Of a DNA stretch of 64,000 bases, positions 12,901 to 27,900 are shown one piece after another. This DNA is from Gorsachius magnificus. Its lineage: Eukaryota; Chordata; Aves; Pelecaniformes; Ardeidae. The stretch is taken from assembly GCA_034008185.1 (NCBI GenBank), contig CM067083.1:558001-622000 (forward strand), read 5' to 3'. A model generated the notes under the pieces. It was not told the origin of the DNA. It searched no databases and saw only the letters and a list, made by a program, of their open reading frames with translations. Numbering within the stretch: the first letter of the stretch is position 1; each line of letters begins with the position of its first letter. Both the position numbers and the translations under genes were made by a program.

Positions 12901-15900
12901 GATCCTGTGAACTCAGGGTGCTGAGCACTGCTTTCCACGCTTCTGAGCGGGATGATGAAAGGGACACCAGTTAAAGTTTTTGGAGTTCTTAAGTAACCAC
13001 AAGGAAAGGTAGAAGAGTGCAGCCTGAATGCATATCTTACTGAATTTCTCTTCAAAATAGCAACACTTAAACGGGTTCACTGTTTCTTAGAAAAAGGCCA
13101 CCAGAAAAACACTTTCCAAGGTGGATAACACTCTAAGAGACTAACATCATTAAAAACTTCGTATTTCATGGATTAATATCCAATTGTCTTAAGCTTAAAG
13201 TCTCCTTAGAAAAAAACAAAAAAAAAAAACCTTATTCCCTGTACAGTTTCTCTTCTTGGACACAGCAATGTCAATGCTGCCACTTAGAAGACAGAGGGGA
13301 GGAAGAAGGAAGCAAAAATACTCAAGTAGGGAAGCGGGCAAAAGATTTGCTGCTACTGCAGAAATACTCTGCTCTTACTCTTGTAACTCCAGATACAAGC
13401 AGCAGATCAAAACAAAGTCTCACCTGGAAGCAGAAGGTGCTCTGGCATTTGTATGTTGACTTGGGGGGGGTTGTTTTTTTAAATGGGTGAGGAAAAAAAC
13501 TAGGGTTTTTTAAAAAGCCACCAGTGGGAGACTTTTCCAAAAATGCCCACTCTGCTAAAGGAAGTCCTCCACGAACAGCCCTGGCTGCTGTATTCACCCA
13601 AGGGACCGCTACATTTCCTTCTGAAAGATGCTGCCTCTGGAGGCTTGGTAGCTGCACTTTTTGTCTTTCTAAATAGTCTCACCTTAGAAAAGGGATGTAC
13701 GTTTTATATACTTGAAATGATTGTTTGTTATAACTGCATGTGCAAACAGCAAACTTTTTTGCACCTGCTGATTTGGGAGCCACTGACCATCGCAAATCCC
13801 ACGAAAGCCAGAATAACTGTCTTTTTATACGACCATGAGACACAAAATGAAACTAAGGGCTTTTTACACGTGAAGTTCATCCTCCTACCTGACAACCTAC
13901 TTGCTCCCTACCAAATAAGCTTTTGTCACTAAAGGTAGGAATTTTCTTTAATTTGAACGTACACAACCAAGTCCTTGCTGATCAATACTTTCAGGTTCTC
14001 TCCACCGCTCTGGTGAGAAGTCTAGGGGAGAAATGCTGTAGCATAAGAAAAAAAGAATTCTCCACCAGAGCACAAATAGGAACTCACTGAATTTAGAAGT
14101 GAAACAGACACAAAGAATTAATTGACTCCAATGCCAAAACGTTTTGTGATCCAAGCTGAAGCCTGTGGCTTAGTTATGAAGCCTGTAGCCACAAAAACAT
14201 ACTCAATCACCTTCCCATTCTCCTGGTAAGAAACACAACTAATCTGTTATGAATGAGGAAGGAAGCCAAGCAGCAAAACATCTCCTATTCAAAAGCAGAA
14301 GATTTTCTATGGAGAGTTTTAATCCATAGCCTGCTGAATTGGAACACAGAAACATGCTACCATGGAATAAAAAGAGCGATCAAATTCAGGCTGCTGAAAT
14401 GCTTGAAAAATCAGGTGTCTGTTCCATGCCTGGGGTCTCAGACATTCCCATTGTTCCTCACCCCCATTCTCCCTTCTCCTGTTTTCCTCTTTCCAGAAGT
14501 AAACACAAGAGAAAAAAGGGAAAGGAGATGCTATACCTTACCATGCTAATAAAAAGAAAGCAAATAAGAAAGGATGAAATTCTTTATTTAACACCAGGTT
14601 TACCTTGTGCTCACAGTAAATAGCTAGCAGTATGAAAGTTCAGAAGCAATATATATTATCTGACTGATCTTAATAAATGCCTCCTTATGAACTGAGAAAA
14701 ATAACCTGCACATGACTAACTTGCAATTAAATGTAATGTATTTAAAAGCATATATTTAGAATTTTTGAAAATACTTTGATTCTTTATTCGTACTGGTAGT
14801 GGTCCGGACACCCAGACATGGGCACACAATGCCTCTCTTTAGGCATTTAATTATTAAATTGCACAACTTTTGGAAGCAGCCACAACACAAAGGCAGATTT
14901 AAAACTTGAGTGTTACTGAGTGTTTGTGAGCATAAGCTTTTAGGTGCGGTCTAACCTGTTGCTCTCTGACGAACGATATTTCTTGCTTTCTCAACTCCTG
15001 GGGCTCCAGAGGTTGTAGCACTTCTGAATCTCATGGGCTCCACAACTTCAGGGTGACTTTTCCAGCTTAATGAAAAAGATCGTCCCACTACAGCTGTCTT
15101 TTGAGGCTCTAAAATGCCACCTTAGGGATAAAGGAAACGAAATTCTATAGCATTGCATGCTTTGGCACATATTTTTCCTAAAGTATGAATGGACTTAGAA
15201 GCACTCAGACATGAAAAATATTAATCTGTTGAACAACACAGGTGAATTTTGACTATTATTGAATAACTACTTCAACTCTGTGCATCAGTTGCAAGGTGGC
15301 ACATAAATGTAGCTAAAATACTGTAATTAACAAAGTTTAGTAAAAATACATGGAAAAGCACTTTTACATTGATGACTATGCCAGACTGTGACACAGGAAG
15401 CCACGCTGCATTTCCACTACACAGAAAACACTGATTTTAAGTGTGTACTGAAGTGCTGCATGGCTATCTTCTGTTGGCCCCAGTTACCTTTCCTCCCACA
15501 ATGAAGAATGAGAACACACAAACCCAAAACACTTCACATTTGATTAAACAGGTTCTTACACTAGATTAAGTAATACTTAATGTTAGAGTAAATTAATTTT
15601 TAAAGTTTAAACTTAAATATTTACCTTGTTTGATACAAAAAGCGAGGAAGCATAGAGACTAACCTTTTCCTCTCTGCTTTTTTTCTTTTTGTTCACTGAG
15701 CTTATCCAAGGGCAAGTTTGTCATTTCCACCCCATAGACAGTTCTTGCTAGCACTGCTGTTAGCGAGTCCATGATATTGGCCCACTCGTTTATGAGCTCC
15801 TCCCAGTCCGTCAGGGAGGACAGAACGCTGAGCAGCTCATCCCACAGCTCCCGAGAAATATAAACGCTCAGGTTTGCTCTGATCCAAGCCACAATGAGGG

Positions 15901-18900
15901 TCTGCAAGAAAAGAAACAAGTGATGGTTCATGCATTTCTGTCAAGATGAATTCAGCACACCAACACCAACCCGTGTGCTGATGAAGTCAACACTGACCCG
16001 CATATTAGCACTGATTACTCGTGATGCACAGATATCATGCATAGATATTTTTCACCAAAAAAACATTCCCAGAATCGGTAAATAATTGTGAAAGTTACTG
16101 ACCAAGGAAATCTAAAAATTCCGAAACGTGTATTTCAGGTGGTCTATATGTTCTCTGGTAAATTGAGATAATATGCTGTGTATAGTAACAACAGAATGAA
16201 GAACTGACTCCTCTAGCTACAGAAAGACAGTAGTGACTGGGCTACACCGGTGACACTCAGCCCTAGGTACTGTAGCTGAGCAAGCGAAGTACAATGCAAT
16301 GTAAAAATGGTTCAGCCTCATTCAGAGTAACTCAGTTTTGACTTGCCCGCTGAGCTTCAGGGGAACAGTTACATGAAGCTTACACTTTAGAGATACTCAT
16401 TGAAGATAGCCCACAAAGAGACTCTTGTGCCTGCCTGTTCTGCCACAGTTTGTAACAGAGCCCTGACGAACACATCAGAACAACTGCTTGTCGAATCTGT
16501 CTCCCTCCATTAGGAACAGTTTTACACAATAATTACTTGCATTACTGCAAAGGGGAAATTTTTGATGTTTTACAAGTAGGTTTCATAGCACTGTGCAACA
16601 GTATTTAACCAAAACTACAGGTAATCACCATGAAAAAACAAACATAAAAAAACCCCAAACAAACAAAAAACCCCAAACACTCACTCGGAAAAGTAATCCC
16701 GACATGCTTTGAGCGAATGTATCCTTTACTTGGTTGTCTTTTGGCTTCTGCATCACAGCTTCTGTTATCCTAAGGAGTATCTGTAACATCTGTTCCCTGG
16801 TGCCAAAACAAAATTGTACTTTTTGTTGCCATGTTCTATTAATTGTAATTGTTAATTTTCAGGTACCAGAAAACCCTCTTAATTCCCCAGTAGGCCTTAC
16901 TTATTGATAATGCGATCAGACTTCACAGATCATTTGCAAAATAACCTTAGTTGGTTGTGGACTGTAAAAAGTCATTTTTGAGAATGTGAAGTCAAGCATG
17001 GAAATACCAGCCAGGATCTTGAAGTCAAATAGTACAGTGATGCAGACTCTGCAGAACCTGCAGTCTCACAAATAAGTTCAGAGGCAAGTCACAAGCGTGA
17101 CTTAGGTAATAAAGTCCACCCCTGAGAAAGCCAGTCTTTTCCCTACCCCATCGTTCTCCCATAAAGCTTAAATGGTGTTAACTTTCTCTTAAATGATGCA
17201 GAATATATTAAGCTTACCATGTCTTTTTATTCATTGATAGTTCCATTATCATGCGCCTAAAGATACTCAGAACTGCTTTGCAAGCATCAACTTGCTCCTT
17301 CAGAAGCACAGGGACTTCAATGCATGGTTCCAGTAAGAAAACATTCGCAGAGTTTGTCAAGAATACCTTCAAGACAGGCATTTATAGTCAGGTTACGCAG
17401 TGTCAGGAATAAAGAGAGTCAAGGCTTACAATAAAATACTTGTCCTCCTCCAGTCAAACCTTTCACTTTCCTTAGAGCAAGTTTTACATTTTACCTGTCA
17501 CTTTATTTTTCTCCATCATTCTATTGAAAAGTCAGGCGGCATTACGGACCCAGCAAAGACGTGCATTGCACGGCGTGGGTTTTGTAGGTCTCTGTTCAGT
17601 CAGACAAGAGTACCTTTTCTCCAGCTACTTACTTCCTGTATGCTTGAGCAACCACCAATATTTCCAATAAACAAGATTCAGCGAAAGCAAATGTACAGTT
17701 CTGATTAATTTCTAGTACCCACAGTAGGAAAAGAAAAATAAACCTACTGTCTTAAAATAGCGATCTGTCTCTATGACATAGTCACGTGGTTTAATATAAA
17801 TTTTTCAAAAGTTGTAAATGAAGTCTCCAAGCCGTATCTTACAAAAACCATCAACTGCTGATAGTTGTTTTCCTTCATCTCAGAGATTATAATATAATTT
17901 GTAGAGTAAATTACACGATCATGTAAATTACAGACTTGCAACCTTCCTACACACCACACCTGTAACGCAGCTTGAGCACCAGCTTTAACATTTTTGTCCT
18001 CGTCTTCTAATACACATCCCCTGTTAACAGCACTGGTAAAGGAGTACGTCCTCCCCCAGCTGGATGAGCGCTTGTGTCCTGAATGGTCAGAGGAAAGCTT
18101 TCAAAAACATGATTCAGTTAGTGACAAACCAGAAAGGAGTATGTCTGTATTCACTCAAAATTGTCTAAAGTGTCAAAGCAAAACAGGGCGAACCGTTATG
18201 ACCTACACTGATCTCGTGTCTATTATTTCTTCATCTCTGAAAAAACAGACAGTATATGGAATTTAACGCTTCAGAAAAGTTTTAAGAGCTATGTTATTTA
18301 AAAATGTCACATTTTGTAGGCACCGATTGCAGTAATATTTGAATTTAAGCCTGGCAAAAATATAAATCCCCTACAAAAATAATCCGTCAAAACCTTGCAT
18401 GTTTTTTGCAATTCAAACCTCTCTCTCAGTACAAGAAAACTTCCCTTTAAATCACTTCACAGCATCAATAGCGTCAAAGCCAGCTTTTACTGATGGTTCA
18501 GTATAGGATTTTAATGCACAGACTTTGTATCTACACTTTAATTTGCTAGATTAAGGTGCCTGAATCCAAATATTGCATCCAGTATATATAAAACAGTAGG
18601 TATTTTCACATTCTTAAGTAACTACCACCAAAAGGAAACAGTCCTACATGGACTAGGCCAACTGGCAGCGTAAATTTGAACACTGCAGAATGTATTAGTA
18701 TTTATTCCATAAGTTCTTGCTATCATATTTGTAGCAACAGGGAATAATCAACAAATTATACCTTTCAAAATAGCTGCAATCTTTCCCTGAACTCAGTAAG
18801 GGCTACCAAACACTCAATATTTATTTGAATTTCTGGACCTCATACAAAAGTATTTTTTAACCTTGATCTTCCACACATTTTTTAAATTGTTACACATTTA

Positions 18901-21900
18901 CAAGACGAGTCTAAAACTTAACTCTCATCTGTAGGTGAACAGAACAAAGCGAGTAACACTGATACCATACATGTTTACCATCCGTTTGCACAGTAGAATC
19001 CTCCAAGTTGACAACAGCATCCTGACTGTCTTCCCTCTTGTCTGGCTCCTCCATGAACACAGGTTTCTCTTGCAGTATCCACTTCCGATATACCTTCACC
19101 ACTTTTCGTGTTGCAGATATATCAGAAGGTGGCAATAAAAAAGCCTAAATTGAAAAGGTAACTAATTTTACTATATACAGGACATAGATGTGCACGCGTA
19201 TATAAACATTCCCACACACCACCACCCATAAATAACACAGCTCAAAAAAGAAAGGACACATAGATTTTACTTTTATGTCTGTACTAGAAGGAGTTATGAT
19301 TAATCAACAACCTATGCATACACCTACATCATTCACAATTCCATAACTATTAATTCCATGTTGTATTTGTTCAGACAGACAGAGAGGTTGGTTTTGCTCC
19401 TTGCAAGCTGCCTAACTTAACGTGGCTCCATCTCGCAAGCCATTACTAGCCACAGAGGTCTGGCAGGCTAAACTCCGGTACTATGCTACACTTTCTGGAG
19501 AAGCTGACTTCAAATTACATCAGCAGTATACGCTGTGAAATGCCATTTCAGCAAGCGTAGGCAGAGACAAGACAGTAACTTGTGATGAGGATCACAGTGG
19601 CTGGTATTCGATCCCCTCTCACTGGTTTTGGAGATCACCACAATTAATTTATTTTCAACATGCTACTAAATATCTGTATTCGTGAATCACTGTGTACAGA
19701 TGTCCTCTCCAAAAGCTTGCAAAGGCTAGACTGGCTGCATTCCCACATTTCTGAAGATCGTAGGAGACTAAAAAAAAAATAAATACATAGTGACAGAAGA
19801 CCTTTGCACTGCAGTGAACAGGCACAGAAATCAATGTCTGAAAATGTCATCTGGTAAAAAAAAGCATATTTTGCCATTAAAAACAATTGGTATCAATATG
19901 CATTGTACTATAAAATCTCTGAAAGATGAAAATACATTTTTCATAGTAAAAAATAGGTCCTTTCAACTATGAAGAGATTACTCACTCACTCTGATTAACA
20001 GGGTCAAAACCTATAGCATTTCCTATACCCAGTTTGGCTGCAAAAACATTACAAAGGTATCTTGCTCAGGCTGGGGGAAATCTTTGCACCACACAGTACA
20101 CTCCTTGTCTCTCCTCAGCATGAAGTACAACATCCAAGAGCTGACTGCAACATAAATGGAAGGGTGAGCAAAAGCAAGCTTAAATATACCACACAGCAAG
20201 CCCATGAAACTTCTGGAAATACCTTCACAGCCACTGTCAACTTATTAAGGATGCAGAAACTGAAAAAGCCAGAAGCCAACTGCTAAAACATTAGAGAAAG
20301 AGTGCATCCCATATTGGTGGGATGAATAGGCACTACACAGAATGCTTTCAGAAAGGCGAAGAAGTAAGGCGGGACTGGGGGGGAGGGAGTAGGGGAATTC
20401 AGACTGGCTAGTGAGATTGCTGTAAGGGAGAGACAAACACAAAAAGGATCCAAATACCATTATCTGTTTCAATTACTGAACACTGATCATACTGAATAAA
20501 GATAAAAGCACTGCATCACGTTAGCCTTTGTTCCCTGGAACCTGGTCCAGCCTCCCAGACTCTGGACAAACACCAGGAGAGGGCAGCATGCCACAGCAGC
20601 TCCTAACCACACAGACCTGCTCCTTCCTGTCAAAACGCCACCCACCCCACCGAAACCCATGGCTACGTGTAGTTCCTAAGCCGTGCCACACAAGACACTT
20701 CCTAGGAAAGCATGTGTGCTCGCTCAGCTGCTGGAGGGATCTTCTGCACATTTGTGTGACCTGGAACGGCTGCTTCAACCAATTTCTACCTTGGCACCAG
20801 CAAAAGAAAAAATATTGGGACTCTCCAGTAGGTCCATATGTATTTTTGTCCCAAGCAATTGCAAAGATGTCAAATTAATGAAAAATAAAAGCAGAAACAA
20901 TCAATGTTCAAACAGACATTAAATACTGATGTTGATCACAGGAATAAGAATCTTACCAATTCAAATAATAAATTTTAAAGCTAATAGCTCTTCATACACC
21001 TTTAAATTGCATCGTAATACCAAGAACGAATAAAGTGGCCCATTCAAATAAGACACGTTGCCATCTGGCATCAGCCTATAAAAATGTCATAGTTTTATTG
21101 TTAAAGCTAGACCTAGGAAGGACTCCAAACTAAAAGGGTGCTGCTGTGATTAGCATCAAGTTTGACCAGTTACCTGACCAACAGCCTTCGCAGTGTTCTT
21201 TCTCAGAACCATGACATTTCCTTTAAAAAAAAAAAAAATATATTAATAGCAACTAAGCATACACACTTACTTGTCGAAACACCTCGTTAACAAAGTTAAC
21301 ATATCCTCGAGTGGATAAGAGGATTCTCTGCACCATCTCATAGACGGTCCTGTGCTGCTCTTCGATGCTGCAGAGGCTGGAATTGCTGAGCCTTCTGTCA
21401 GACAAGGTGCTGCTGTTAGAATGGCTTCTCTCCTGCTCGCTTGCATAAGACATACTGGTTTCCAGCTCTGCGTTTTTGTCTTGGTTTACAACACCAACAG
21501 TCTACACAGAAGAAAACGCACCCCAAATTAAATAACTGAAATAGCGTACACCAAAAATCTGGAATACTTAGGCAGGACTCAAGATACTGGTGCTCTTTTT
21601 CACGCAACACATCAAATCCCAACAGTCAGGAAGGGTAATTTTCAGTCTACTTCTTGATTCAAGAAGGAATTTGATCTTATACTCTACATAACGTACACTT
21701 CATATGGCCCCCATCGGCCAGAACAGCTGACTTGTCCACTCCGTGAGATAAAAGAGAGGGACGGGTGCAGTGGTGGGAGTTGGAAGAATGCACACAGTGG
21801 AGAGGAATCCCAAAGCCTCTTTGTTTTGGGGAAAGGATGGATCACGCCGCTATACATGGCTCATACTCTTGCACGTTATTATTCCCAACAACTCTTTGTC

Positions 21901-24900
21901 AGGTTTTGTTCTGGCATTGCCTGTATTTTGCAACATCTGTGTCCAGCTAAAATGATGCAGTCAGGAGAAGACAGAAGACAAAAACTGCTTCTGAGTTACC
22001 AGAAAAAGAGCCCCGACTTGCACTAACTCAAAAGTGCCCAAGTGCAGTTCTGCTTTACATTTACATTAATAAGGCTGCCCTGTGTTCAACCAAATAAGCC
22101 GTAACAGAGCAGCAATAATATCTCTACTGCTTTTCGCAATGAACTTTTTGGCAAGATTCAGCCCCACTAGCGAGGCACAGGCTACAGCAAGTGAACTTCA
22201 AAGCCACTGAGAAGTCAACATTGCCAAAAGCTGGCACACAGCTTCAGCTACGTGATAATTTTTGACCAGTTTCCGCTTTGAGGGCAGCAATACCTTTATG
22301 CAACCTAAATATTTATTTGGTGTCAGCTCTCTATAAAATTCATGTGGGGGGGGGGGAAAAAAAAAATGTTTTTCCAGACCACGTCTGTTGGAATGGCACA
22401 GCAGTTTATACAAAAGGTGGAATTTCCAATAAGGAAGAATGGATCAATAAAAAAAGCACTTTCAGCAGGTAAGCTACACTTGGCTGGTTTAAGGCTTCAA
22501 ACTTCTATAGTGAAGAACTCAAAAAACAATCGACATGAAAAATACACAGTTCTACCATAGTAGTTAACGTGTGCTTTTCTACTGAATCCAGATTTGACAC
22601 TGACCTACAGTCCAAGAGAAGAACATAAGTTGACATTGATCCTAAATTTTTAACAGGAAGCTGGAGAGTCTCTTAAAAAAAAAGCATCTATTTCTATAAA
22701 ATTAATTGGGAAGTCCTTAATTCTAGAGAAGGCTCAACCAGCAACTGGAAAGTGAAATATTTTTCTAATATCTCATTGTAAACAGCTGCTGATATCAAGA
22801 GGAAAACAAAGCAGCCTTTGATGCTGCTGGGAAATGGTCCATGGCATAAATAAGTTTACAGATTAAATTCCAGAAGTCTAAACATAATACTGATGAAGCC
22901 GCTAAGGCAAACAGGTATGAGAAAAAAAAAAATTCTAGTAAATCACTAAAGGGTTTCCCTTGGAGATTCCCTCCTTCATCAATGAAAAAAAAAAAAAAAA
23001 AATCAAACAATCAAGTACATAATTTATTCACTTCGGGGTAGCATTCCTTCTTGCTTCAGTTGTCAGCGCACCGCAATCATTTGCAAGGTTAGCATGTACA
23101 TAAGGAAAGAGAGGTAAACTTTAAAGCACACCTGAATAATTTTAGGGAGCATTTCTCCTCCGTTTTTTGTACTCTGAACTGCAGTTAAATATTTCTTTTC
23201 AAGAAAGAAGGTAACAAGCCATTTAATAAAAACAACTCGAGCTGCCATATATGGGATTTTTGTGCTATAGACATTTTCATTGTTTCGTGTTGCAGTCATG
23301 TATACTGGTCTTGGTCTTATATCAGGAATATCTGGTGAGATAAAAAGAGAAGATATAAAGAAAATATGATCTTAAAAAACTGTAAGTGCTTCCAGACGCT
23401 GGTTAAATGTATTGAACATGTCACCAACAACATTTTCTCTACAGAAAATACCAGATGCAATGATTGACTGCTTTTATTATATTAATTATATTATATATAA
23501 TATTAATTATAGTATACTATAATATTATATTCTATCATAATTTTATCACTCCTAAAGAAAAACAAGAACATAAAAGCACAGTTCTTTCCTGAAGGTTATA
23601 ACTTGTATCACACAAAACAAAGGCAAGCGAAAGAGAAGGGCTGCAAAAGAAGGGCAAAAGCTGAAACAAAGAACTGCTCCTACTACAATGTAAGTTCATT
23701 TTATAAGTTTCACAGAGTTTTATTAATAAAGTACAGTGAGAAAGAGAAGATAGGTCTAGAACACTCAATAGTGCAAGGACTACGAAGAAACAGGATACTT
23801 AGCACATCAGAAAGAGAAGTTAACGCAGGTGCAAAGAGCACTGCACAAGCTGAAATAAAAGAAAAAAAACCATGGGAAGAAGTGGAAGATTGCTGAAAGG
23901 AGGTCAGTTGGGTCACTATTCATTCAGACACTTAGATTTAGGGAAAAATCATTTGTACACAGCTGAAAAACACGAAAAGCCTGGACTCTAGCTGTGAGCA
24001 CCACAGCTGAAGTGGCACTGAGGTGATTTTAGACACTAAATATTAAACTGCAAAGGACAGGAGTTAATAGTCAGAGGAGGGAGGAGAATGATGATGAAGA
24101 GGCTGCAGTAGATCAGGTGAGCATTAACACCACCTTTCCTATGGACTTTAATACATAATTCAGTAGAAAATTAGGAAAAATGTGTTTCTGAAATAACACA
24201 CTTTTAATCCTACAACTGTAGATGTACATCGCCATTTCCCTTCATGCTCATTTTCTCTTCCAGGAAACAAGTAGTAAAATAAGAGTAACTAAGGTGGCTA
24301 CTCCCTCACACTTGGGCAGCTTGCTGGTTCTTTAAAAAACCCGTCAGAGAGCACAGTCTGTCTTCAATACATATCACAGTTACAGAGCCCTCGCTCACTC
24401 GATGTAAATGTTAATGCCAGTGGAAACGTCCTGAGGAAAGGAGAATCAGGCCAGCCCTTATGCAGCGATGAGCAGCAGCAGCTTCCTGGACTATCTCAGA
24501 AAATCGAAAGCTGTACTAGGGAAAAATCAAAACATGAGACAAGGGAGGAAGAGCCCTCATTCAACAGAACTGCAGTGATATGCCAGCAGGTAACAGAGAC
24601 GCTACTGAGAACAGTCACCATTACTACTTCTACTTCAAAGCCAAAATCCAATACTTACCAAGAACAGGTTTGTAGAGGTTGGTTAGCTTTGTAAAAGATG
24701 GAAACAAGTGAGGAAGATAGTATTTTCTAAACAAGGTAAAGAGAAACTTAAAGCCAGTGTCTTGGTTCTCCTTATTCTTCCACTCTAAGCTTGCAGCCTT
24801 TGTCACGGAATTAAAGAGAAACAAACAAAAATCTTTACGTTAATGCGTTATGCTGACAATCATCCACACCAAATACAAAAGAGAAACAACTACACTTTAA

Positions 24901-27900
24901 CAAGAGAGACAAAAAATAAGCACTGTCCCAAAAAACTTTACAAACTGCAGTAAGGATGTAAGACACCACCACGAGGGCTTTGGCCCATCAAAGAAAGCGA
25001 GCTCGTTAGAAGCCAGCATATTTGTGCTGTTCTAGCTGTGAAGCACAGAAAATATCATATTTAATGTTTTTAACAAGTTTGCTTCTTACCTACAAAGTTA
25101 CACTGGGCTACACTTCTATCACAGATATGTTTGTCATCAGAAACATACTCAGTGCCCATGTTTAATTGGGTTGCACACACCCATGGAATGCTCCTTTGCA
25201 AAATGTGACTCAAGGCACAAGTAACTTCCACTGACAAGGAAGAGGCTGACAAAGTGGTTTTTACAGGCATTCTTCCGCTCTTGCATGGATCAGCACCAGC
25301 CATACACATCCTTTCAAGTTGCTCCTTACCAACAGTTTTGAATGACAATTCCTTGGAAGACTGTGTCAAACTTTGACAAGGAGTTGCTCTTTTCATATTA
25401 CACCACCTTTACTTTGGAGTAAGTTGCACATAACTAGATACGGGTGTGTTTTCTTTATTTGTATAAGAAAATCAGTACAATTTCAAATAAGAAAGGTAAA
25501 AGTAGACATCTCTACAGTGAAGCACTTCTTCCACTGATGACTTAAGCCTACCTGGGTTTTAGGCTCTTACATCACTTCTTTTTGTGAAACTCAAATGAGC
25601 ACTAAAAGTGTTTCTCTTTCAACAGATACTTTAAATTCACGCCCACCTATTTATTTTTTTTTTTTTCAAGCAACATCAAAAGACTACAGGATATTTTTTC
25701 TTTTCAGTAAAAGCTCTTAGAAAAGCCTGTCCAACTGTATACAGCAGATGACAGCTTCACTGAACCTATAGCCAAGATGATAATTTGTTAAGTTAAAGAG
25801 AAACAGACCTGCTTAAATCAGTCAGGTGAGCTTGCTTTATTTTCTTTTAAACGCATTTTCTTACTTTAATCCACACTAATTTTTTTCCCATATCTCTAAA
25901 AATTGTGGAATTTCCAATGTCCTACTTTTGCAAAATACACGTGTAGAGCTTGGAAACAATACTGAGTTTTTGTATCATTTCATTTATTATGTAAATAAAT
26001 TGATTCTTATTAAATGCTACCCAGTCTCAGACATAGATTCTCCTGAAGATGTTGATTTGCTCTAAATTCTGGCTCTCAGTGATCATTCTGCACTTGCATC
26101 AGATTATTTCTCACCTCTTGCCTGTAGCAAGGTTACTGCCCAGCTGTGCTCCTCACTACCAAGCGATACAAATAAATGAACGCCGATGAACCACAATGCA
26201 ATTGGACTTATGGTGTATAAGTAATAAGAGTATAAAAAGAACAGTGCAAATATCTTCTAAACTGAAGTGCTGTGAGACTCTGATGTGTAAAACAAAAAGT
26301 GCCATGTACGAAGTTGTTCATTTCATACAGACACTTTTCAAAATAAAGCGTTTATTCAAGATTACAAAACCCCATCCAAATTATCATTTTGGTCTTGCCT
26401 TTTGATATTAAAAAAGTATCTCAAAGTATTTCATTATCTTTTATCTTTTTTTTTTTTTAATTTATTTTAAAATTTTTTAATTTCTTTACTTCCTTTTTCT
26501 AATTAAAATTTTTTATTTACATGTTATTTGCATCCTTTTACAAAGAAATCTTAGAAGCCATCTCTCCTTTTCTCTTTCTCCAGTGCTCCTTTACACATCC
26601 TCAGCTATGTATGTGTCCAAAGAGAACAAATTGCATCTTTACCCCAAATCAATTTTCTAAATGTGACCACAAGCACATAAAAATTCAGTTATCCTGCAAG
26701 CTTGGATAACAGTCATTAATTCTTATCACACGTGTGAAAAACTTCTCATTTTCACCAAAAATGGCAGAAGGAAATACCTCTGGAATGATTTTCCTTTTAA
26801 AAACCAGAGTAAGAAAGCGCAGAAGACAGCTTCTTCCTGGGGAGGAGCAAAAACAGCTCTGTACAGATACAGTGTAGACTTAATTTTCTACCACAAGTAC
26901 GTTCCTCCAAATATGAATAATTAAAAACATATATCCTCCGCACCTGAATTACCATGTATTTTAACAGTAGCTGAAGAAAATAGCAGGTTTGGTCTTCAGC
27001 AATTTTCTCTCCAGAGACAGCTGGCAAAAGTGGGGTGATTTCTTCCGGAAAAATCTTAGCTAAAATAAAAAGAAAATGTTTTAAACACAGAAAACCTGAA
27101 AATAGTTAAATAAAATACATTTTCTGTAGGAAGATTAATTTGAAAATAATCACTAATGCACTACTGAGTTGTACAAAGTCACAGTCCAGTGACTGCTTGG
27201 GCTTCCCGTGTTTCCCCAAGTCCTACCGCATGTAACCAAGGATGGCACCAACCTCTGATTTACTGCAGTTTGGAAGGGTTAACACAAACAAGCACTGCAG
27301 GTTAACCAACAAGCTGTAAATCTGCACACCTACTCATTTTGCAGTAACTTGTTCATATAGCTGCATCTCAACTAAAAAACCAAAATGAAAAAACACAACC
27401 CAACCATTCTGAACTCGGGATGACAGGACCAGAAGGCTATAGAGCTGCAACAAATGCAATAGCTCAACAAATTCAACAATCTGAATTATAAAGACAAACA
27501 GTAGCATCTGTGTGACATCTTCCCCACAAGAAACTCTACAGCTTGACAGTGACCTCAGTGGAAGTGGGAGGCAATACACCCCTCGTGGAAATTGTGTCCA
27601 TTTACTCACCCTCTGGCGCATTAGGAGAGCTGATGAGGTTATCTAGTGTACAGGGACCTCGTGAGGACATAATAGGTGGAAAGCCAGGCACAAGGCATGC
27701 AAATATTAATATCTGCTCTTCCACACAGTTAATCTGAAGCGCTTGAAGCCAGAGAAGAAACAGTCGGATTCCTTCACATCTTATCTACAAGGGGATGATT
27801 TTGTAGAAAAAGATCTTCAAATAAATTTGTAAGTACAGTAACAGAGTTAAACAGTTAAGAAAATGCAGGATGAGTACTTTCATCCCAGTGATGTGCTAGT

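Noticed and set aside
18091..18096. Alternative acceptor for exon 12 at gaaag
   Set aside because: Using it in the phase left by exon 11 gives an immediate TGA. The acceptor at 18079 keeps the frame and follows a good pyrimidine tract.
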